Below are positions 56,013 through 64,000 of a stretch of DNA of 64,000 bases, piece after piece. Location of the stretch: assembly GCF_900109645.1 (NCBI RefSeq), contig NZ_FOBG01000001.1, positions 2,400,262 to 2,464,261 on the forward strand, in the 5' to 3' direction. The notes under the pieces are model-generated. The model did no database searches, was not told the DNA's origin, and saw nothing but the letters and a program-made list of their open reading frames with translations. The first letter of the stretch is position 1. Every line of letters starts with the position of its first letter. The stretch is from Duganella sp. CF402. GTDB taxonomy: Bacteria; Pseudomonadota; Gammaproteobacteria; Burkholderiales; Burkholderiaceae_D. The position numbers and the translations under genes were made by a program.

Positions 56013-57044
56013 TTACTTGATATTTACGCGCGAAATCGTACCGCCCGGGATCAGCGGCAACGGCAGCGGCGCGCCGCCCAGCGAGGCTTCCACGCCGCCC
56101 GGCTTACCAACGATCAGCAACGCCGGATCCTTGATATCGAAGGTCTCGGTGCTGCCTGCTTTCACCACGCGCGAAATCAGCGAAGTGGTGCCCGGACGGC
56201 GAATCTCTACCCACGAATCTTCCGTCACCTTCAATACCAGCTGGTGGCCGGCGCCGCTCACTGCCGGCGCAGCAGGTGCAGGCGTCGGTGCTGGCGCAGC
56301 GGCCACTGGGGCTGGTGCTGGCGCTGGTGCTGCGGCTAACGGAGCCGGGGCTGGCGTCGGTGCAGGCACCGCTGCCGGCGGTGCAACGGCGGCAGTTGCC
56401 GGCGCGGTCGCAGCAGTAGCAGGAGCTGCGGCTTGCTCGCCTTGCGGCGGCACCGAAATCAGCGGCACGCTCGGCGATTGCAGGGGCGCCGATGCAGCGC
56501 TTTCCTGGCCCGGCTTGAGCAGCGTGGTGTCAATCGCCGGCGTTTCAACCGGCTTCACTTCCTCTTCCTTGCGCTCGAACAGCGAGGCAGGAATCAAACC
56601 GCTCTGGTACGCATACGCGCCAGCCGCACCAATCACGACCACCGCCGCCACGCCAACCAGCCAGCCGGCCGGCGCCGACGAACGTCCCGTCATCGACGGG
56701 AAGCGCGACTCGGAGAACGACTGCGCCAAATCCTTGCGCGGCGCAACGACGACCTCGGGGCTGATCGGCTGCGCTGCGTCTATCATCGCGACCAGCGGGG
56801 CCGCATCCATCTTCAATACCTTGGCGTAGGCACGCACGAAGCCGCGCGTGACCGCCATGTTAGGCAGGGCGGCGTAATCGCCGGCCTCCAATGCCTTCAC
56901 CTGGCGCACCGCCAGTTTCAGTTGGTCTGCAATTTGTTCAACCGTCCAACCCATCGCTTCGCGCTGGGCGGCCAGCAATGCTCCGGGCGTAGCCTTGCCA
57001 GTGTTGCCCTGCTCTTGCGGCGGTTCTGCCCACTCAGAATTCAT
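56013..57044 (-). CDS. rodZ: Cytoskeleton protein RodZ
   Basis: RodZ couples MreB to the cell-wall elongation machinery. The 343-residue protein has a cytoplasmic HTH domain (PGALLAAQREAMGWTVEQIA; YAALPNMAVTRGFVRAYAKV), one transmembrane helix (GWLVGVAAVVVIGAAGAYAY), a long Ala/Pro-rich periplasmic linker of about 80 residues, and a C-terminal DUF4115-type domain (QLVLKVTEDSWVEIRRPG). AGGGG before ATG 57044 supports this start; ATG 57065, overlapping the pilW stop, is an alternative. Order pilW-rodZ-ispG is conserved. Confidence 0.94.
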   Translation of the reverse strand: MNSEWAEPPQEQGNTGKATPGALLAAQREAMGWTVEQIADQLKLAVRQVKALEAGDYAALPNMAVTRGFVRAYAKVLKMDAAPLVAMIDAAQPISPEVVVAPRKDLAQSFSESRFPSMTGRSSAPAGWLVGVAAVVVIGAAGAYAYQSGLIPASLFERKEEEVKPVETPAIDTTLLKPGQESAASAPLQSPSVPLISVPPQGEQAAAPATAATAPATAAVAPPAAVPAPTPAPAPLAAAPAPAPAPVAAAPAPTPAPAAPAVSGAGHQLVLKVTEDSWVEIRRPGTTSLISRVVKAGSTETFDIKDPALLIVGKPGGVEASLGGAPLPLPLIPGGTISRVNIK

Positions 57045-57057
57045 TGGTACCCCTGTT

Positions 57058-57879
57058 TCACTCATCAAACGCCCCACGTTGATAAGCAGCATATTCGGCC
57101 GAACCGGCGTGGTGACGACGCAATTGCGTCGCCCAACCAGCTTCCGCGTCCTTATCGCCCAGCTTATGCTGCACCTTAATCGCGAGCCACAGCACATCGG
57201 CCGTCAGGCTCTCCATCTTTGCCACCTTGTTCAAACGGGTCACGAAGAAATTGGCGCGCACATAATCGCCCTTCTCAACATACACCCGTGCCAGATTGGC
57301 GTTAGTGGCCGGCAGGTCAGGCGTCAACTGCAAGGCTTGCAGCAGATAACGCTCCGCGCTGGCGTAATCCTTGATCTTCAATGCGCACGAACCGGCGTTG
57401 TTCGCGGCACTGGCCGGCGAACGGTAACTCCGGTTGGTCAGGGCCGCATCAAACAGCGGCAGGGCTTCCTTCACGCGGCCAAGCTGGCACAGGAAGGAAC
57501 CATAGTTGTTGGCCAAGTCCGGGCTGTTCGGCGCCAGCTTGCGGGCGCGGACGAAGTTATCCTCGGCCAGGCCGTTCTCGCCCATCTGCTGGTAAATCAG
57601 GCCGCGCATGCCATAGCCGTCGGCGTAGTTCGGGTCGGCGGCCAGCGCCAGCTTGACTTCATCCAGCGCCACCGCGTACTGGCCACGCTCGAAATAGCCG
57701 ATCGCCAGCTGCATGCGGATATCGACCTTGCGCTGCACGGCGGTGGCGTCGGAGGTGGTGGTCAGCTCGGCCTTGCCGCTGTTACCCGGTTGCGATCCCG
57801 ACGAGGCACAGCCGGCCAGCGCCCCTGCCACGCAAAGCGCGACGAGACTGAGCCGGCTACGCTGCGCCAGGAAGATCAT
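57058..57879 (-). CDS. pilW: Type IV pilus biogenesis lipoprotein PilW (PilF)
   Basis: PilW/PilF is the outer-membrane pilotin that stabilises the PilQ secretin. The 273 residues start [20 protein letters not shown] with lipobox LAGC. Six TPR units follow, for example YFERGQYAVALDEVKLALAA, YADGYGMRGLIYQQMGENGL and YASAERYLLQALQLTPDLPA. Its start codon overlaps the rlmN stop in TGATG. Presence implies type IV pili encoded elsewhere in the genome. Confidence 0.95.
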   Translation of the reverse strand: MIFLAQRSRLSLVALCVAGALAGCASSGSQPGNSGKAELTTTSDATAVQRKVDIRMQLAIGYFERGQYAVALDEVKLALAADPNYADGYGMRGLIYQQMGENGLAEDNFVRARKLAPNSPDLANNYGSFLCQLGRVKEALPLFDAALTNRSYRSPASAANNAGSCALKIKDYASAERYLLQALQLTPDLPATNANLARVYVEKGDYVRANFFVTRLNKVAKMESLTADVLWLAIKVQHKLGDKDAEAGWATQLRRHHAGSAEYAAYQRGAFDE

Positions 57880-59078
57880 CAGGAACGGATCTCCACGATC
57901 TTGCCGAAGTTGGCGCCGAACTTGTTCTGGTATTCGGCCATTTTTTCCATCCGCTCCTGGACCTTGGTGCGGTCCTGCACCTCGCCGGCCAGCTGGCCGC
58001 AAGCAGCGTCGATGTCGTCGCCACGGGTTTTGCGGATGGTGGTGACGATGCCGGCGTCCAGCAGGATTTGCGCGAAGGCCGAAATGCGCGGGTTCTTCGA
58101 ACGCAGCAGACCCGATTCCGGGAAGGGGTTGAACGGAATCAGGTTGAATTTGCAGTTCACGCCGAACTCCGGGTGCTGGACCAGCGCCACCAGTTCGCGC
58201 GCGTGCTGGTCGGTGTCGTTGACGCCATCCAGCATGCAGTACTCGAAGGTGATGAAGTCGCGCGGCGCAAACTCGATGTAGCGCTTGCAGGCGGCCATCA
58301 GCTCCTTGAGCGGGTATTTTTTGTTCAGCGGGATCAGGCCGTTGCGCAGCTCGTCGTTCGAGGCGTGCAGCGAGACCGCCAAGGCCACCGGCACATCCTG
58401 CGACAGCTTGTCGATCATCGGCACCACGCCCGAGGTGGACAGGGTCACGCGGCGGCGCGACAGGCCGTAGGCGTTATCGTCCAGCATCAGCTTGAGCGCA
58501 GTGGCGGTCGGCTCATAGTTGAGCAGCGGCTCGCCCATGCCCATCATCACCACGTTGGTGATCTGGCGCTCGCCTTTCGGGCCCGGTTCGATGCCCTTGG
58601 TGCGGCGCAGTTCGAATTCGGCCATCCACAGCTGGCCGATGATTTCGCCCACGCTCAGGTTGCGGCTGAAGCCTTGCTTGCCGGTCGAGCAGAAGCGGCA
58701 GTTGACGGCGCAACCGGCTTGCGTGGAGATGCACAGCGTGCCACGGTTCTCTTCCGGGATGTACACGGTTTCGACCGCGTTGCCATTGCCGACGTCGACC
58801 AGCCATTTGCGGGTGCCGTCGGTGGAGGTGTGGTCGCTGATGATGGCCGGCGCCACGATCTGGGCGCGGGTCTTCAGTTTGTCGCGCAGCGACTTGGCCA
58901 GATCCGTCATGCTGTCGAAGTCCGACGCACCGAATTGGTGGATCCAGCGTTGCAGTTGCTTGGCGCGGAACGGTTTCTCTCCCAACTCGGCGCAATAAGC
59001 GATGAGCTGCGCGGGATCGAAATCCAGCAAGTTGGTCAGAGGTGCGTTCATATCTTGGCTCAAAACAGTACTAATCAT
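57879..59078 (-). CDS. rlmN: Dual-specificity 23S rRNA/tRNA methyltransferase RlmN
   Basis: RlmN is a radical-SAM enzyme that makes 2-methyladenosine at A2503 of 23S rRNA and A37 of tRNAs. The 399 residues hold the cluster motif [15 protein letters not shown] (CxxxCxxC), [25 protein letters not shown] and the late catalytic Cys in [16 protein letters not shown] upstream supports ATG 59078; ATG 59051 is another option. A long hairpin between ndk and rlmN covers that ribosome site. Confidence 0.97.
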   Translation of the reverse strand: MISTVLSQDMNAPLTNLLDFDPAQLIAYCAELGEKPFRAKQLQRWIHQFGASDFDSMTDLAKSLRDKLKTRAQIVAPAIISDHTSTDGTRKWLVDVGNGNAVETVYIPEENRGTLCISTQAGCAVNCRFCSTGKQGFSRNLSVGEIIGQLWMAEFELRRTKGIEPGPKGERQITNVVMMGMGEPLLNYEPTATALKLMLDDNAYGLSRRRVTLSTSGVVPMIDKLSQDVPVALAVSLHASNDELRNGLIPLNKKYPLKELMAACKRYIEFAPRDFITFEYCMLDGVNDTDQHARELVALVQHPEFGVNCKFNLIPFNPFPESGLLRSKNPRISAFAQILLDAGIVTTIRKTRGDDIDAACGQLAGEVQDRTKVQERMEKMAEYQNKFGANFGKIVEIRS

Positions 59079-59082
59079 TTAA

Positions 59083-59116
59083 ATTCCGTTTCCGCACCGC
59101 AGTGCGGGAACGGAAT
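59083..59116 (-). promoter_or_regulatory. Long hairpin in the ndk-rlmN gap, covering the rlmN ribosome site
   Basis: Two 15-base arms (59083-59097 and 59102-59116) pair with a single mismatch around a CGCA/TGCG loop. On the minus strand the 3' arm ends in CGGAAT, directly before TTAA and the rlmN ATG. Folding would mask the GGAA ribosome site. No U-tract follows, so it is not a classical terminator. Confidence 0.55.
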
Positions 59117-59127
59117 CCTTACATCAA

Positions 59128-59535
59128 TTACTTACCGAAGAAGTAAGCGATTTCAACAGCAGCGGCTTCAACAGCGTCCGAACCGTGAACGGCGTTAGCG
59201 TCGATCGAATCAGCGAAATCGGCGCGGATGGTGCCTTTGTCTGCTTTCTTAGGATCGGTAGCGCCCATCAGTTCGCGGTTTTTCAGAACGGCGTTTTCGC
59301 CTTCCAGGGCTTGGATCATGACTGGACCCGAAACCATGAAGTCCACCAGATCTTTGAAGAAGCCGCGCTCTTTGTGAGCAGCGTAGAAGCCTTCAGCTTC
59401 TTCGCGCGACAGTTGCTTCATTTGAGCGGCAACGATCTTCAGGCCAGCTTCTTCGAAGCGGGTGTAGATCTTGCCGATCACGTTTTTTGCAACTGCGTCT
59501 GGTTTGATGATCGACAGGGTGCGTTCGATTGCCAT
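59128..59535 (-). CDS. ndk: Nucleoside diphosphate kinase
   Basis: Ndk balances NTP pools by transferring phosphate through a histidine intermediate. The 135 residues start [20 protein letters not shown], include [20 protein letters not shown], and end with the active-site motif NAVHGSD, whose His is the phospho-acceptor. It is slightly shorter than the usual 141 residues. GGAG precedes the start. It is the first gene of the leftward ndk-rlmN-pilW-rodZ block. Confidence 0.98.
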   Translation of the reverse strand: MAIERTLSIIKPDAVAKNVIGKIYTRFEEAGLKIVAAQMKQLSREEAEGFYAAHKERGFFKDLVDFMVSGPVMIQALEGENAVLKNRELMGATDPKKADKGTIRADFADSIDANAVHGSDAVEAAAVEIAYFFGK

Positions 59536-59681
59536 TTGAAAAACTCCAATAAAAAGAAAGGTTTAAAACAAGAATTGATAATCCAATCAACCTTTGATTT
59601 TACCATAGAACACCCCATATTCCGAAAAGCACGGCAATGAAGCCGGTTTAAGTCCGGATTAAGTGCATTTTTGGCATGATT

Positions 59682-59711
59682 TTGCTCATTCTCGGCCCGC
59701 CATGCTATGCT
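59682..59711 (+). promoter_or_regulatory. Possible promoter of the Bax1-I family gene
   Basis: TTGCTC and TATGCT are separated by 18 bases, 43 bp upstream of the start codon at 59755. The match to sigma-70 consensus is moderate. Confidence 0.4.
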
Positions 59712-59754
59712 TTTAGCAAGCGGTAACCTTTACCCCGCATTTGGAGGTATTACG

Positions 59755-60435
59755 ATGATTAACATGCAAAAAACTTACGACCTGGCGGGTAGCCGTCAGG
59801 CGGTGCAGCATAAAGTGCTGCGCAATACGTACTGGCTGCTGGCCCTGTCGATGGTGCCGACCGTGTTCGGCGCGGCGCTGGGCGTGGCGCTGCACCTGCC
59901 GCTGGGCGGCGGCCTGATGGCGCTGCTATTCCTGGCGGTGGCCTTCGGCTTCATCTGGGGCATCGAGAAGAACAAGGATTCCGGCGTGGGCGTGGCCCTG
60001 CTGCTGGGCTTCACCTTCTTCATGGGCCTGATGCTGACGCCGCTGCTGTCGCGCGTACTGGGTTTCTCGAACGGCGGCTTCCTGATCATGGCGGCGTTCG
60101 GCGGCACGGCCAGCGTGTTCGCGGTGCTGGCGTCGGTGGCGACTGTGTCCAAGCGCGATTTCTCGGGCATGGGCACCTGGCTGTTCGCAGGCGTGGTGAT
60201 TCTGATGCTGGCGTCGATTGCCAACATCTTCCTGCACATCCCGGCGCTGTCGATCGTGATCTCGGTGGTGGCGATTGGTATTTTCTCGGCGTACATCCTG
60301 TATGACGTCCAGCAGATCATCAACGGCGGCGAGACCAACTACATCCGCGCCACCCTGTCGCTGTACCTGGACGTGTACAACATCTTCACCAGCCTGCTGC
60401 AACTGCTGGGCATCTTCGGCGGTGATCGCGACTAA
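59755..60435 (+). CDS. Bax inhibitor-1/YccA family membrane protein
   Basis: This 226-residue, seven-helix membrane protein is of the Bax1-I (UPF0005) family. Characteristic parts are the helices beginning LRNTYWLLALSMVPTVFGAA, the MLTPLLSRVLG loop, and the C-terminal YILYDVQQIINGGETNYIRA with the conserved Asp residues, ending in FNIFTSLLQLL-like YNIFTSLLQLLGIFGG. YccA of E. coli is an FtsH substrate that modulates its action; other members leak calcium. GGAGG seven bases upstream fixes the start. Confidence 0.94.
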   Translation: MINMQKTYDLAGSRQAVQHKVLRNTYWLLALSMVPTVFGAALGVALHLPLGGGLMALLFLAVAFGFIWGIEKNKDSGVGVALLLGFTFFMGLMLTPLLSRVLGFSNGGFLIMAAFGGTASVFAVLASVATVSKRDFSGMGTWLFAGVVILMLASIANIFLHIPALSIVISVVAIGIFSAYILYDVQQIINGGETNYIRATLSLYLDVYNIFTSLLQLLGIFGGDRD

Positions 60436-60453
60436 GCGTCATCTGCCCTCCTC

Positions 60454-60482
60454 AAAAAGCCGGCCTTCGCGCCGGCTTTTTT
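60454..60482. terminator. Two-way terminator between the Bax1-I gene and pbpC
   Basis: The stem AAAAAGCCGGC/GCCGGCTTTTT encloses a six-base loop. It serves both the rightward Bax1-I gene and the leftward pbpC, which converge on it. Confidence 0.92.
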
Positions 60483-60491
60483 ATTGCGTGC

Positions 60492-62588
60492 TTATTGCTG
60501 GCTTACACCGCGCACCTGGAAGCGAGTGGTAGCGATGGGGGTGGCGTTGGCGTCGATCAGGGCTAGCTGGTGTTGGCCCGGCGTTGGACGCCAGGCGTAA
60601 TCGGTGCTAGCTTGGGCCAGCGGCTCGCCGTCCAGCTGCCAGCGTAGCCCCTGGCCGCCCTGGGCGAGGAAGAAGACGCGCTGGGTGGCGTCCGGAATAT
60701 CGGGATCGAGAGCCAGGATGCTGGCGTCGCCCGGATACAGGATCTTCGGCGCGCGATGCTCGTCGTGCACCAGTGTGACCAGCGGGCTTTCGGTGCCGGC
60801 GATGAACCACTCTCCGCGTGCCGATTCCAGCTCCGGCTGATACGCGATCTGCTGCCGCACCACGCCGGCCGGCGGCTTGGGCGCGCGGCTGGCGGTGCTG
60901 CGGTGCAGGTAATCCATCACGTCGCGCCACACCGGCGCCGCGCCGCTGACGCCCGACACGTCCCACATCGACTGGCCATTGAAATTCCCCACCCAGACAC
61001 CAACCGTGTACTTTTCCGAATAGCCCACGCACCAGTTATCGCGCATGTCTTTGCTGGTGCCGGTTTTGACCGCTGCCCAGAAAGTAGTCGCCAGCTCGTT
61101 CTTCAAGCCGAAGGTCAGGCTGCGCGCCGCGCGGTCAGCCAGGATATCGCTGACGATGAAGGCGGCCCGCGCATCGAGCACGCGGCGCGGCTGCGGCGCC
61201 TTAGCTGCCTGCGGCGCCAGCATGGCCGCGCTGTACATGCCGCCATTCGCCAGCACGCGATACGCATTCGCCAGCTCCAACAGCGATACCTCGGCCGAAC
61301 CCAGCGCCAGCGAGTAGCCGTAGTATTCGGCCGGCTGCGTCAAGCTGCTCAAGCCCACATCGCGCAGACGCTCATGAAAACGCTCCATCCCCGTCATCAT
61401 CAGCGTGCGCACGGCGGGCACGTTGAGCGAACTGGCAAGGCTGGTGCGCGCGCTGACGTAGCCCTTGTAGCCCTTGTCGTAATTCTGCGGCGCGTACATG
61501 CCCGAGCCGGTCGAGATATCGATCGCCGTATCATCCATCAGCGAGGCCGCCGTGATCTGCTTGCGTTCCAGCGCCAGCTCATACAGGAAAGGCTTGAGGG
61601 TGGATCCGGCCTGGCGCAGCGCCGCCACGCCATCGACGTCGGAGCCGCCCGCGTTGCCAACATAGGCGAGGATTTCGCCGCTAGCGTTTTCCAGCACGAC
61701 CACCGCGCCGTCGTTCACATTGCGGCCATTCAGCGCCGCCAGCTGCTGGCGCAACACAGCCTGCGCGTGACGCTGCAAGCCTCCATCCAGCGTGCTGCGC
61801 ACCGCCTGCCCGCTGCGCGTCAGCAGTTGCTGCGCCACTTGCGGCGCAGGCGCCAGCTTGCCCGCCAACTGCGGACGGCTCCACGCCACGATAATGCGCA
61901 ACTGGATTTCGCTGCAGGTCGAGGGCAGCTGCAACTCGTGCGCCAGCGAACACGCGCGCTGCGCCACCATTTTCTGTCCGGCCGCCGGAGCGCGCAGCAA
62001 GCTGGCGAGAATCACTGACTCGCTTGAATCCAATCCCGATGGCGCCTTGCCGAACATGCTGCGCGCCGCCGCCCCCACACCTTGCAGCTCGCCGCGATAC
62101 GACACCATGTTCAAGTACGCCTCCATGATCTGCTGCTTGCTCCACTGCGCATCGAGCTCGCGCGCGGCCGTCACCTGATCCCATTTCTGGCCCCAGTTGC
62201 GTCCCTTGGCGACAGGCTGCAAGGCAGGATCGAGCAAGGCCGCCAGCTGCATGGTAATGGTCGATGCACCGCGCGGGCGGGTGCGGAACAGGTTATCCCA
62301 TGCCGCCTTGGCCGCCGCGCTCCAATCCACGCCATTGTGTTCGTAGAAGCGCTGGTCCTCCGCCTGCAGCACCGCCGCCGGCAGCGCGGGCGAGATGTCG
62401 CCCAGCGCCACCCACGGCAAGCGCCGCACCGCCATGTCGATACGCAGCGACTGGATCGCTACACCGTGGCGGTCCAGCAGCTCCGCGTCCGACGAGCGGT
62501 ACGCAGCGCGCACCTCGTCAAACGCCGGCACGGCATGGACATTGGCGCCGGCCAGCGCCAGCACAATGGCGGAGGAGATCAGTTTCAT
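60492..62588 (-). CDS. pbpC: Penicillin-binding protein 1C
   Basis: PBP1C is a class A peptidoglycan synthase. The 698-residue protein begins with a hydrophobic signal/anchor (LISSAIVLALAGANVHA). The glycosyltransferase domain (GT51) shows LQAEDQRFYEHNGVDW and RPRGASTITMQLA. The transpeptidase domain has the active-site AGSTLKPFLYELAL (SxxK), SSLN and VKTGTSKDMRDNWCVG, and a C-terminal PBP1C-type domain follows. Its start overlaps the end of the alpha-2-macroglobulin gene by 4 bp, as in the well-known yfhM-pbpC pairing. Confidence 0.97.
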   Translation of the reverse strand: MKLISSAIVLALAGANVHAVPAFDEVRAAYRSSDAELLDRHGVAIQSLRIDMAVRRLPWVALGDISPALPAAVLQAEDQRFYEHNGVDWSAAAKAAWDNLFRTRPRGASTITMQLAALLDPALQPVAKGRNWGQKWDQVTAARELDAQWSKQQIMEAYLNMVSYRGELQGVGAAARSMFGKAPSGLDSSESVILASLLRAPAAGQKMVAQRACSLAHELQLPSTCSEIQLRIIVAWSRPQLAGKLAPAPQVAQQLLTRSGQAVRSTLDGGLQRHAQAVLRQQLAALNGRNVNDGAVVVLENASGEILAYVGNAGGSDVDGVAALRQAGSTLKPFLYELALERKQITAASLMDDTAIDISTGSGMYAPQNYDKGYKGYVSARTSLASSLNVPAVRTLMMTGMERFHERLRDVGLSSLTQPAEYYGYSLALGSAEVSLLELANAYRVLANGGMYSAAMLAPQAAKAPQPRRVLDARAAFIVSDILADRAARSLTFGLKNELATTFWAAVKTGTSKDMRDNWCVGYSEKYTVGVWVGNFNGQSMWDVSGVSGAAPVWRDVMDYLHRSTASRAPKPPAGVVRQQIAYQPELESARGEWFIAGTESPLVTLVHDEHRAPKILYPGDASILALDPDIPDATQRVFFLAQGGQGLRWQLDGEPLAQASTDYAWRPTPGQHQLALIDANATPIATTRFQVRGVSQQ

Positions 62589-64000
62589 TTCACGTTCATC
62601 ACTGCGTTCGGGGATGCGCCGAACATTTCAGGGCTGTACATTGCTTCCACCCGCGTCGGCGGCAGGTTGAACTGGCCCGGATTATTCAAACGCACGGTGT
62701 ACTCCACGCTCCATTTGCCTTTCGGGACGAAGCTGTAGAACGCGCGGTAGCCTTCAAAAGTGCGTTCCTGGAAGGCCGGATACACCCAACCAGTACTGCG
62801 TTCACCGCCGGTAGCGATCTTCGAATCGCCGCCCAGTCCCGAGCCCAGCACCGTGGCGCTGGCCGGAATCGGATCATCCACCACCACCCACGTCATGTCT
62901 GACTGCGCTTCCAGATCCAGGTGCACGCGGTAGGTGTCGCCTCGCGACCATGCGCCCTTCACTTTCTGCTCCAGCGGCGTGATGGTCTTGGCGATCTTGT
63001 AGCCGCTTGCCAGCGATGTCTTGAGCGGCACGGCGGACAAGGTTTGCACCGTCACCCACGGCTTGCCCGCGCCGGCATGCTCCAGTTCCAGCGGACCGGC
63101 GCCGCCGCGCGGCCACGGCAGCATCGTCGTGCCGCCAGCCGGATCGCCGCCAAAGGCGATGCTCTTGCTGGCATTGCCCAGCGTGGCGCCAGCCGTGCCG
63201 CTTACTTTATCGCGCTCAAACAGCTGCGAGAATTTGTCGATCGCCAGCACGCCCCATGCGTTGGCGACGGTGGTGCCCCAGCGGCCCTTCTTCTGCCGCC
63301 CCAGCGCACCGCGCGCGAGGCGGCCGATGTCGTCCTTCCACGCCGGGTTGTCGGCCATGACCAGCAACAGGCGGTTGGCGTTGCTGTCGGCCGAGGACAT
63401 CAGCCACCACCAGTCATCGGTGCGCTCGGTCGAGAAGGTCATGGTGGTGCCCTGCAGGTTGAGGCGCGAACGCAGGATCTGGTCCACCTCCTTCAAGCGC
63501 TGCGCGTGCTGCGGCAGCTTGGGCGAGCGTTGCAGGATCTGGTACCAGTCGATGACGGCGGACGTCGGCCACAGGTTCGGCTGCACCGTGAAGGATTCCA
63601 GCTCACTGGCGCTGACGGCGCGCGAACGCGACAAGGCTTCCAGCGCCGCGATCTTGCGCACGGCTAGGTCGGCGGTCGGCAGCGACGAGTAGCGCACCAC
63701 CTTGCCCTGCACGAAAGCCAGCAGCGCGGATTCCATGCGGCCTTTGAGCGCGTCGGGAATCGCGTAGCCGGCTTCGCCGGCGGCGGACAGCACGTAGGCT
63801 GTCAGCGTATCGCTGCCCTGCTCCATCAGCGAGAAGTATTTGACCAGGCCATCGGCGTCCAGGTAGTTGGGCAGTTTTTCCACCGCCGCGTTCCACATGG
63901 CCTCATCATGCAGCGCGATCGAGCGTGAAGTCACCTGTTCGAAGCAGCGATACGGATATTGCAGCATGTAGTCGCGCACCCCCGGCAACTCGCCACCCAG
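62585..64000 (-). CDS. Bacterial alpha-2-macroglobulin, C-terminal part (truncated by window edge)
   Basis: The frame is open to the right-hand window edge, so only the last 471 or so residues are present. The thioester motif CFEQ (in YPYRCFEQVTSR) is close to the edge. It is followed by the alpha-helical thioester domain (LVKYFSLMEQGSDTLTAYVL) and the macroglobulin receptor-like C-terminus (RYSFVP-like FYSFVPKGKWSVEYTVRLNN). These periplasmic protease traps are thought to guard the cell wall together with PBP1C, encoded directly downstream with a 4-bp overlap. The thioester Cys and Gln are intact. Confidence 0.95.
   Translation of the reverse strand: MGGELPGVRDYMLQYPYRCFEQVTSRSIALHDEAMWNAAVEKLPNYLDADGLVKYFSLMEQGSDTLTAYVLSAAGEAGYAIPDALKGRMESALLAFVQGKVVRYSSLPTADLAVRKIAALEALSRSRAVSASELESFTVQPNLWPTSAVIDWYQILQRSPKLPQHAQRLKEVDQILRSRLNLQGTTMTFSTERTDDWWWLMSSADSNANRLLLVMADNPAWKDDIGRLARGALGRQKKGRWGTTVANAWGVLAIDKFSQLFERDKVSGTAGATLGNASKSIAFGGDPAGGTTMLPWPRGGAGPLELEHAGAGKPWVTVQTLSAVPLKTSLASGYKIAKTITPLEQKVKGAWSRGDTYRVHLDLEAQSDMTWVVVDDPIPASATVLGSGLGGDSKIATGGERSTGWVYPAFQERTFEGYRAFYSFVPKGKWSVEYTVRLNNPGQFNLPPTRVEAMYSPEMFGASPNAVMNVK

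Overview
The window is about 64 kb of GC-rich chromosome from a betaproteobacterium, most likely Oxalobacteraceae (Massilia, Duganella or Janthinobacterium type). That placement rests on the block ndk-rlmN-pilW-rodZ-ispG-hisS-yfgM-bamB-der-hfq-hflX-hflK-hflC-hisZ-purA in the usual betaproteobacterial order, on PEP-CTERM proteins, and on the overall base composition. It is inferred from gene content, not from a database search.

Layout. 1-4.5 kb: two tandem Hsp70-like ATPases, the first cut by the window edge. 4.4-6.9 kb: a DTW-domain tRNA uridine aminocarboxypropyltransferase and a methyl-accepting chemotaxis protein. 7.0-23.7 kb: a type VI secretion (T6SS) locus in four transcription blocks. 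These are leftward TPR lipoprotein-tssB-tssC-hcp-tssE-clpV-tssA; rightward tssK-tssL; leftward tagX-tssM-tagF-tagN; and a rightward, unrecognised one-helix membrane protein. tssF, tssG, tssJ, vgrG and PAAR genes are not in the window. tssE overlaps clpV by 4 bp at the place where tssF and tssG usually lie.

23.7-35.5 kb is the accessory region: a GST, an ICMT-like methyltransferase, a broken fatty-acid hydroxylase, an orphan solute-binding protein, a TonB-dependent receptor, a DUF3334 (CheX-like) protein, an unknown membrane protein, a GPH sugar symporter with a cytoplasmic GH43 glycosidase, and a DUF2322 protein. Three identical tRNA-Asn(GTT) genes are spaced through it. Two of them sit in a duplicated cassette made of a conserved leader hairpin, a tail-anchored coiled-coil protein, a two-way terminator and the tRNA. 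The two coiled-coil paralogues differ in length by exactly two heptads.

35.5-43.2 kb: an aromatic/aspartate aminotransferase divergent from uvrB, an alpha/beta hydrolase, an SdpR/SdpI-like autorepressor and membrane-protein pair with a candidate operator, a MarC-family protein, and two tandem choice-of-anchor-E-like PEP-CTERM proteins. 43.2-59.5 kb: the conserved leftward housekeeping block for purine salvage and synthesis, HflKC/HflX, Hfq, ribosome and outer-membrane assembly, HisRS, IspG, RodZ, PilW, RlmN and Ndk. 59.7-64 kb: a Bax1-I family membrane protein, PBP1C and the C-terminal part of a thioester-containing bacterial alpha-2-macroglobulin.

Most worth following up: the duplicated coiled-coil/tRNA-Asn cassette, the incomplete T6SS locus with its long inverted repeat and hcp-proximal terminator-like hairpin, the unknown gene divergent from tagX, and several perfect palindromes next to sugar and TonB genes.
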